DNA of 12,391 nucleotides, from the NCBI GenBank assembly GCA_003024985.2, contig PXIH01S0004230.1; one strand, given 5' to 3'. The stretch's first letter is position 1, and each line of letters opens with the position of its first letter. The stretch comes from Euperipatoides rowelli (lineage: Eukaryota; Onychophora; Udeonychophora; Euonychophora; Peripatopsidae). The notes beneath the pieces are model-generated. The model was not told the DNA's origin. It made no database searches and was given only the letters and a program-made list of their open reading frames with translations. The translations under genes were made by a program, and so were the position numbers. Shown here one piece after another: positions 7,125 to 12,391 of this stretch.

Positions 7125-7433
7125 TTGAATGAATCAAAAATTGATTGGTTCTTTTTTGAGAAAAAGATACTGATAAAAGTTGGAATATACAATAAATATG
7201 GTGATTGCAAAAAAATCTTAATTGAACTTAAAAGAGAAATTATGACAAATTTGACTGGATTAATATATTTTATGGTTATAATGTTGAGAAGTGGAGATGT
7301 GGAGACTAACCCAAGCCCAACGCTATGTTCTAAATGCCAAGAGCATATAGATGACTATGCGAGATCTTCTATATGTTGTGATATAAGCTCTCTATGGACA
7401 CAATATGTGCAGGTCTATCAGAAACAGAATTAA
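7125..7433 (+). pseudogene. CR1 ORF1 N-terminus: 2A-like leader and start of PHD-type zinc finger
   Basis: The frame from ATG 7125 has 102 codons. A likelier native start is Met41 (7245): from there a short hydrophobic stretch (LTGLIYFMVIML) leads into RSGDVETNPSP, which matches the 2A-like leaders of animal CR1/L2-type retrotransposons. Next comes a cysteine-rich domain: C68-x2-C71, then ICCDISSLW, typical of a PHD finger. The expected next cysteine is replaced by Ser87 and the histidine after Trp by Gln93. A frameshift near 7390-7400 then ends the frame; the neighbouring frame continues with a finger-like segment (ICAGLSETELK, 7402-7434), and a third holds the last pair, WICGKCG (7458-7478). 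ORF1 proteins bind the element RNA; PHD fingers are chromatin-reader folds. This copy is dead. Confidence 0.85.
7293..7319 (+). other. 2A-like ribosome-skipping motif, GDVETNPSP variant
   Basis: The nine codons 7293-7319 read GDVETNPSP. The consensus of active 2A sequences is D(V/I)ExNPG followed by P, with skipping between G and P. All positions match except the glycine, which is Ser here (codon AGC at 7314-7316; one G-to-A change from GGC). Gly is considered essential, so this copy should be inactive or very weak. The hydrophobic run just upstream is like leaders in which a 2A also acts as a signal sequence. Confidence 0.85.
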
Positions 7434-7495
7434 AAATAGTATCAAAGAAAAAATAATTTGGATTTGTGGAAAATGCGGACCTAATGTGAAATTAA

Positions 7496-7711
7496 GTAAA
7501 TAGACTAGAAGATTGTCTAAAGGATTTTAAAAATGAACTATTAGTAGTGCAGAGAATATGCTATTCAAATAGTAAAATACTAGTTGAACATACTGATAAA
7601 ATAGCAATTGTGTTTGATAAACAAGTTGAGATTTTAAATAGGTTTGAAATAATTGAAAATAATGCACTAAAAATTAAATACGAAATCCTGAGGAATCAAA
7701 ACAAAAATTAA
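7496..7711 (+). pseudogene. CR1 ORF1 middle: helical or coiled-coil segment
   Basis: This frame is open for 71 codons, ending at TAA 7709-7711. It begins VNRLEDCLKDFKNELL and is rich in Leu, Ile, Lys, Glu and Asn with hydrophobic residues at heptad-like spacing (VDKQVEILNRFEIIENN-type pattern). This fits the coiled-coil region that follows the zinc finger in ORF1 proteins and serves multimerisation. The preceding finger remnant is in another frame with a TAG at 7501-7503, so at least one indel separates the two. The identification rests on position and composition, not a signature motif. Confidence 0.65.
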
Positions 7712-7852
7712 TGGTATAACAGAAGTAGTAAATGAGTGCATATTAGAGCATGAAAAAATTAAGGTTGATCAAATAATCTTATTCCATTTGGAATTAATGA
7801 GAATAATGATAAAAATAAAACATAATTATGATGAAAAAAACATGACAATATA

Positions 7853-8035
7853 TTATTTGTAAGTGAAATTATAGATTTGTTTAAAATGAAAGTAAAAACA
7901 AATGATTTGAACATTACTAGATTTGGTAGACATAATAATGAAAGACCAAGACCTATACAACTGACATTCTCTAGCCCCTCACATAGTCTAAATGCGAATT
8001 TTATGTTCTATATAAAAAACTTAAAACTGGACTAA
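7853..8035 (+). pseudogene. CR1 ORF1 C-terminal half: RNA-binding-like segment
   Basis: The frame is open for 60 codons to TAA 8033-8035. The most telling stretch is NITRFGRHNNERPRPIQLTF (7907-7966). The pattern R-x-G-R...RPRPI-x-L-x-F is the conserved core of the RRM-like RNA-binding region in LINE ORF1 proteins. Upstream, LFVSEIIDLFKMKVK matches the helix that precedes it. Traces continue in another frame to about 8110 (KFWELSISKEKSKEEGEKLKK), then the signal fades. From about 8110 to 8327 there is A-rich ORF1/ORF2 junction sequence with stops in every frame. The protein would have packaged element RNA; this copy is broken. Confidence 0.75.
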
Positions 8036-8327
8036 CTAAGTTTTGGGAGCTGTCAATTAGTAAAGAAAAGTCCAAAGAAGAAGGAGAGAAATTAAAAAAA
8101 ATTGAAATATAAAAAATAAATCAGGATGTACCACTTATTGTCATTGTCATATTAATGATGAAACTCAAAAATCTAAACCACAATAAAAATATAAAAAAAT
8201 AGATAATGCAGATAATAATAAAAAATAATGACAGTAATACAAGTGCAATAAATATAGATAATAATGCTAATGGGGAAGAATATTCACAAAAGCAAATTTA
8301 GAGACAATTTGAAGATTAGGGTCTTAG

Positions 8328-8935
8328 ATTGTATATTCGAACTTATGCTCAATGAAGAATATAATTGATGAAATTTTTCTTCTGACTGCATCACCAGTAG
8401 TTTATCTCATTTCTGAGACATGGTTATATAAAGATAACCCTGATGAATTAGTTAATAATTTGGGCTATCAATTGATTAGAAAAACTGTGAAAATGGTAGA
8501 GGTGAAGGCATTGCTGCATATATCAGAAATGACATTGAATTTGTGGTGATACCAAGTGAATTTTCAGACATAGAAGGCATGTGGTTTAGGATTCAACTGG
8601 GACCTATTATATATTTAATGGGACTGATTTATCAACCATCGATGTGTAGGAATAGAAATATCACTTGGATAGAAGAAGGAATAGAAATTTTAAAAAAGAC
8701 AAAAATATTTTTGATATAGTTATAACAGGCGACTTCAATCTCTCTATGACAAACTGGAAACTCTGAAGATGACTTGTTTAATTCAATTGATTCAAAGGAT
8801 TTATATCAACATATTAAATTTTTTACATGACTTAGAGGTATTTCTGCAGTACTTCTTGACATTGGCCTGAGTTTAAATGATTAATCTGTATATGATTTCT
8901 GTGCAAGACCCCCGATAGGCAAAAGTGACTATGTC
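8328..8935 (+). pseudogene. CR1 ORF2 endonuclease domain (APE type), frameshifted
   Basis: This domain nicks genomic DNA to start target-primed reverse transcription. The first segment (8328-8549) reads NLCSMKNIIDEIFLL and then VVYLISETWLYK, where ISETW carries the catalytic Glu. A frameshift near 8490 moves to the frame open over 8492-8719: NGRGEGIAAYIRNDIEF (the GGG-A-Y motif, one Gly now Glu) and MWFRIQLGPIIYLMGLIYQP. A further shift leads to VITGDFNLS, with GDFN at 8728-8739. The terminal motif, normally SDH, is SDY at 8924-8932 (GKSDYVLIYF). So Glu, Asp and Asn catalytic positions survive but the final His is Tyr. At least three frameshifts and several stops make it inactive. Confidence 0.88.
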
Positions 8936-9038
8936 TTAATTTATTTCAAGATTGCAAACCAATTCACAGTAAATAGGTCAATATGTAGTAAATATAACTA
9001 TAAAAGGTCAAATATAAACAAGATGAATGATCTACTAA

Positions 9039-9542
9039 GTGAATTTTGTATTAAAAATTATTTTAATGTTGAAAACATTAAAAATGACTACTAGGAAATC
9101 TTGGTTATTTTGGAAATTTGTCTTACAAGAACCATTTCCTGTTTTATTGAGAGGAGGTAAAAAGAATCAATTAAACAAACCTAAATGGTTAAATGAAGAA
9201 GTCATTAATACTAAAAAATTAAAGAGAGAAAACTTTGAAAGTTACAAAAGCTGTAAAAATGATACAACATACTCTGAATATAAAAATGTGAGGAATAGGT
9301 CAACAAGGACAGTTGTAAATTCTAACATTAAATTGGAAACAAAGATAGCAATTAAAGCCAAATACAACAAAGGTATTCTCTTTGATTATATTAGATCAAC
9401 TAATAAAGTACAACCTAGAGCGATCTATGATATTGAACATAATGGAAAAATAATATCTAATAAAAATGAAAAAGCAAATATTTTTTGTGATAAATTTGGA
9501 ACAAATAAAAAAAACACACATGAATATAAAAATTTAACATAG
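9039..9542 (+). pseudogene. CR1 ORF2 linker between endonuclease and reverse transcriptase
   Basis: This is the longest intact frame of the element, 167 codons. The first 30 or so residues are probably not native, since the ORF2 protein would enter from another frame. From LNKPKWLNEEVINTKKLKRE it follows the usual linker pattern: a KPKW-L motif, a basic helical stretch (YKNVRNRSTRTVVNSNIKLE), KYNKGILFDYIRSTNKV, then IEHNGKIISNKNEKANIFCDKF, which corresponds to the G-x-I-x-x-x-x-E-K-A-x-x-F-x-x-F motif just before the RT domain. Frames shift again near 9500. The region links nicking and reverse transcription and likely helps hold nucleic acid. Confidence 0.8.
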
Positions 9543-9958
9543 CTAAAGAAGATTTAATTACTACAAATAGAGAAGAAATTGCACTTATTATTGGAGGCAT
9601 TAGAGACACAATTTCAACTGGAGAGAAAAATTTACCAAATTATAGGCTATTAAGATATTTAATGTTTTTTTCTAAAGTGCTTGAAAAAATTATTAATTTG
9701 AGTCTATTACATGGAGTTTTTCCTAATGACTGGAAAAAAGGGGTTATCATACCAAAATTTAAAAAAGGAGGAAGAACTAAAATTGATTCATATCGTGCTA
9801 TTTGCTTGACCTCAAACTCATGTAAGATAGCAGAAAAAAATATATTAAATAGATTGGTTCAAACACTTGAGGCCAATAACATCTTGAGCCCAACTCAATA
9901 TTATGGTGTTAGAAAGGGATACACTACTCAAGATAACATTTTGTGTTTTGTCTCTTAA
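9536..9958 (+). pseudogene. CR1 ORF2 reverse transcriptase, fingers (motifs 0-2)
   Basis: The frame is open from 9536 through TAA 9956-9958, longer than its first Met at 9662 suggests. It starts KEDLITTNREEIALII, continues GEKNLPNYRLLRYLMFFSK and then FPNDWKKGVIIPKFKKGG, YRAICLTSNSCKIAEKNI and GVRKGYTTQDNIL. These match the LINE RT pattern: LP..LLK, then P..WK...I.P.FKKG, then YR.I.LTS...KI.E, then Q.GFRKG.ST..NIL. The usual Phe before Arg-Lys-Gly is Val here. The frame ends just before motif A, which continues one frame over with no missing domain. This is the template- and nucleotide-binding part of the polymerase. Confidence 0.9.
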
Positions 9959-9960
9959 TA

Positions 9961-10308
9961 AAAATTAGAGAAAATAAAGTCAACACTGGTGTGATATATA
10001 TAGACTTCAGCATTGCATTTGACACTTTAGACCACGATAATATAATTAGTAAGATGTTAACATTATGCATTGATGAATATTTAATAAGATGGATTGAGAT
10101 TTTTTTGTATGAATGAATTGTTGCAGTAAATATAGATTGGGTAATATCTATAAAAAAATTTAATAAAGGTATGCCTTAGGGCTCAGTACTGGGAGGAATT
10201 CTCTTCAACATTTTCATGTCAGATATTGATGTAAATATTAAGTCCTCTATACTGTCATATGCAGATGACGTGAACATTTTTAGAGCTCTAGCTGGAGGTT
10301 TTTGTTGA
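9961..10308 (+). pseudogene. CR1 ORF2 reverse transcriptase, palm with YADD (motifs A-C)
   Basis: All three catalytic blocks are in one frame. Motif A is YIDFSIAFDTLDH, with its catalytic Asp at 10003-10005. Motif B is GMP-stop-GSVLGGILFNIF: the usual Gln codon is TAG at 10177-10179, one C-to-T change from CAG. Motif C is YADD at 10258-10269, with both catalytic Asp intact. A second stop, TGA at 10114-10116, separates A from B, and TGA at 10306-10308 ends the frame. So the catalytic residues survive while three stops disable the protein. YADD is the normal form in LINEs. The next bases, in the same frame (GKDLDDICEWAKK), match the segment that follows motif C. Confidence 0.93.
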
Positions 10309-10481
10309 TTATTTGTTGATGGAAAGGATCTAGATGATATATGTGAATGGGCAAAAAAAATTCACTAATAATTAATAATAATAAAATCAGTATTTATGCT
10401 ATATGGCTATGATAATCAAATAATTTTGAAATATCCAAATATAGAAAATAATAATTTAGAATGAGTTCTAAGTTATAAAGA

Positions 10482-11088
10482 CATGGATGTTGGTATGAAG
10501 AGACTTTATCTTTTGATTCACATATAAAATACATAGTAAAGAAAATATCTAAAATGGCTATGATTTATAAAACATTTAATATCATCACGGTCCCAAAGTT
10601 ATTCAAAAATTTGTATAATTCATTTGTTCAACCTCATCTAGACTATTGTTCCGTGGTATACATAATTAGATACAAAAAGGAAAGTGTTGAACTTGAAAAA
10701 CTAATCAGATCAATGACTAAAAAAGTATATGGGATGAAAAACAAAGATCATCAAATGAGAATAAATAAATTGGTAATACATACTCCTACACAGTGGTTAT
10801 TATTTAATGACCTAGTTTTTGTTTATAAACATATTAGCATGTTTGGTTTTGAAGGATTGTTCACACCATGTTTGAACTTAACATCTAGGAATAATGGATT
10901 TAAGCTACAGACAAACTTCTGCTGAGTAGATATTCAGAAGGAATATAATTATAGGAAACGGAGTAATTAAGTGGTAGAACATACTCCCAGCAGATGTGGT
11001 TGAAACACTCTCATTGAGCTCTTTCAAAAAACTTTTGACAATATATCTCAATTCAGATAAAGAATTTAATGAATTGTGTTATATATAG
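10482..11088 (+). pseudogene. CR1 ORF2 thumb and C-terminal region
   Basis: The first segment, open to TGA 10923-10925, reads WYEETLSFDSHIKYIVKKIS and then LYNSFVQPHLDYCSVVY. This fits the CR1/Jockey-type region after the palm: the F..HI..I..K pattern and the LY.S.V.P.LDYCS motif, then LEKLIRSMTKKVYG. Further on, FEGLFTPCLNLTSRN is the usual lead to the end. A frameshift follows; 10960-11088 gives GVIKW-stop-NILPADVVETLSLSSFKKLL, the W..LP..VV...S..SFK..L ending of CR1 ORF2, closing at TAG 11086-11088. No RNase H domain is present. The stop in this tail (TAG 10975-10977) and the shift show that it is not functional. Confidence 0.88.
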
Positions 11089-11348
11089 ATCTGAATGAAT
11101 TCTTTTGTGTACAGTTTTACGTCTGTCGTAATACTTGTGATATTTATTTATTTATTTAAACTTTAGAAGATTTAGACCAAAAGTCTATACAGCAAGGGTG
11201 TTGGAATAACAATAGCATTCAATCAACCACTTTGATTTAACTACCTATTAATTCAAACAACATTTTGATTTTGGGTTTTTTTTTTTGTAAGACAATCTGT
11301 AAATGTAAAAGCTAAATGCTTAGACAAATAAAGTTCTATTCTATTCTA
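11089..11348 (+). other. CR1 3' UTR with RT-recognition hairpin, AATAAA and (TTCTA)3 tail
   Basis: The UTR holds a small stem, TAGAC-CAAAA-GTCTA (11173-11187), followed by an AATAAA at 11327-11332 and three TTCTA repeats at 11334-11348. CR1/L2-type elements end in short tandem repeats rather than poly(A), and their own RT recognises a 3' hairpin before this tail. A (TTTA)n run lies near 11143-11157. The tail fixes the 3' boundary of the element at about 11348. Confidence 0.85.
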
Positions 11349-12391
11349 AAAGGCTTAATTCTTGATACATTTCTCAAAACTTTTCACCAATTCAAATTTC
11401 GTTAAAATAAATCACTACTTCTCGTAAAGTTCTTATAACACTTCAAATGGATTCACAAAAATTTGTTACCTTTAGGCATTGCTGCATTTAGTTAATTATT
11501 ATTAACATTATTTTTATGTTTTAAATTTTCATATTTGAACTGATCTATAAATTCTAGCTAATCTAGTCTATTAGGTGACATCTCTGACCAGTTGGATTTT
11601 ATTTGACTGTCACTAACTCATTATTAGAAAAAACAATAGGAATTCATTAAAAAGATACATCATTCACTTGTTGTTTTTCTGTTTTTTTTAATTTGTGATT
11701 TTTTGTCTTTTATCCTTTTTATCTTGACTATTCATTTATTCATCCTTCAAACAATAACCGACTTTAAACTCTCCCAAATATGCTAAATTCTGTTGTAATC
11801 CCTCCTTGCTAATCTTCAAAGTCATTAATGATGAAATTGAGGGCAGTTTCTCTGTGTCTTATTGGTACAGAATGTCTTGGTATTGTGACTGCAGTAGCCT
11901 GGAGTCAAAGTGACTTGTAATGAGATTAAGCTGTCTGGTTTGTTGGAGACAGGTCAGCTGATATGGTTTTTTTCCTCTCTTTATGTTGGCTGTCAACTTT
12001 CATTAGCTGAGTATTACATCTCACACTCCGCAATTAATCATTCTGACAGAGCTCTATTGCTTCCTCACCTTGCACTTGCCTACAAAGAAAACTATCATTT
12101 TTCATTTAATTTTTTTGTCCAATAATAAAAAGTGCAATTATATATTTAAGATAGAATACATATTGATTTTATAGGCTTTAAATAGCTTATTATTTTTCAA
12201 AGTGTTGAATGTTGATCAATAAGTGTGAAATATCTTCTTTTTTTTTGTAAATAATTTATCCTAATTTTTTTATTTTATTTTACTCTACAGAATGATTTTT
12301 TAGCTCAGACCTACCATGAGAATAAATTAATTTAAACAATAATTTATAATCCCAATGTAGGTGTTTATTTATACAGTAACTTGGATATACT
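11349..12391. other. AT-rich flank with a more complex patch at about 11820-12085
   Basis: Most of this stretch is plain AT-rich sequence with T and A runs. The patch 11820-12085 is more GC-rich and complex. It includes CTGTCA (11990-11995), CATTAG, CAATTAATCA (12031-12040) and TGACAG (12044-12049), words like TALE and homeodomain binding sites. On the minus strand it also shows a fair acceptor (TTTTCTTTGTAG, ending at 12080) followed by 14 codons (QVQGEEAIELCQND) and a TAA at 12034-12036. The plus-strand frame 11910-12125 has no recognisable domain. I cannot choose between exon, enhancer and neutral sequence. Confidence 0.4.

Larger units (their letters stand above)
7016..11348 (+). mobile_element. 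CR1-like non-LTR retrotransposon, nearly full length, decayed
   Basis: In order it shows ORF1 remnants (2A-like leader, PHD-type finger, helical region, RNA-binding-like region), ORF2 remnants (APE endonuclease, linker, reverse transcriptase, C-terminal region), then a 3' UTR with a hairpin, AATAAA and (TTCTA)3. ORF2 spans about 2.76 kb, close to the 900-950 codons usual for CR1. There is no RNase H and no poly(A) tail; a short-tandem-repeat tail and a PHD-bearing ORF1 fit the CR1/L2 group of the Jockey superfamily. Both ORFs are broken by many frameshifts and stops, so this copy cannot move. The 5' boundary is uncertain: the foldback's right arm may be its 5' UTR. No target-site duplication was found, as is common for CR1. 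Confidence 0.92.

Noticed and set aside
7293-7319. 2A motif as evidence of an integrated RNA virus
   Set aside because: It is followed by a PHD-type finger and a complete LINE ORF2 with endonuclease and YADD reverse transcriptase; no capsid or viral replicase is present.
11910-12125. Plus-strand open frame of 71 codons
   Set aside because: No domain, no splice or promoter context; its last part runs into a T-rich stretch.

Overview
The window is AT-rich nuclear DNA from an invertebrate animal. The evidence is a spliced terminal exon, a CR1-like LINE with a 2A-type leader, hAT and piggyBac-type non-autonomous transposons, and several microsatellites and homopolymers. No bacterial, viral or organelle gene is visible. 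A lophotrochozoan such as a mollusc is my guess from the repeat mix; the sequence does not prove it. The few N bases show it is an assembled contig.

Layout from left to right. 1-66 is the edge of a TTAA-type inverted-repeat transposon. 67-1097 has nothing I can name. 1106-1406 is a probable short inverted-repeat element, followed by a lone hAT-like end near 1474-1512. 1783-2779 is a degenerate minisatellite with a period of about 100-107 bp. It is split at 2117-2448 by a piggyBac-like MITE flanked by TTAA, and the MITE contains an exact 101-bp duplication bounded by N bases. On the minus strand, 3390 down to about 3085 is the last exon of a host gene: 36 codons, a stop, a 3' UTR and an AATAAA signal. 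Its polypyrimidine tract is an AG/CT microsatellite. Microsatellites fill 3400-3890. Two hAT-type MITEs with perfect 8-bp target duplications lie nearly side by side at 4676-4997 and 5050-5297. A possible CCAAT/TATA promoter lies near 5423-5527, and a 12-G tract at 5962-5973.

From 6729 to 7015 is a large imperfect foldback with arms of about 130 bp. Directly after it comes a decayed CR1-like non-LTR retrotransposon that occupies the window to 11348. Its parts remain in the expected order: ORF1 with a 2A-like leader, a PHD-type zinc finger, a helical segment and an RNA-binding-like segment; then ORF2 with endonuclease, linker, reverse transcriptase and C-terminal region; then a 3' UTR with a small hairpin, AATAAA and a (TTCTA)3 tail. 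Frameshifts and stops break both ORFs, so the copy is dead.

The host exon is the only confident host coding sequence. If its gene extends upstream on the minus strand, all features at higher coordinates would sit in its introns, but I could not find another exon for it. 11349-12391 is mostly plain AT-rich sequence, with a more complex patch at about 11820-12085.
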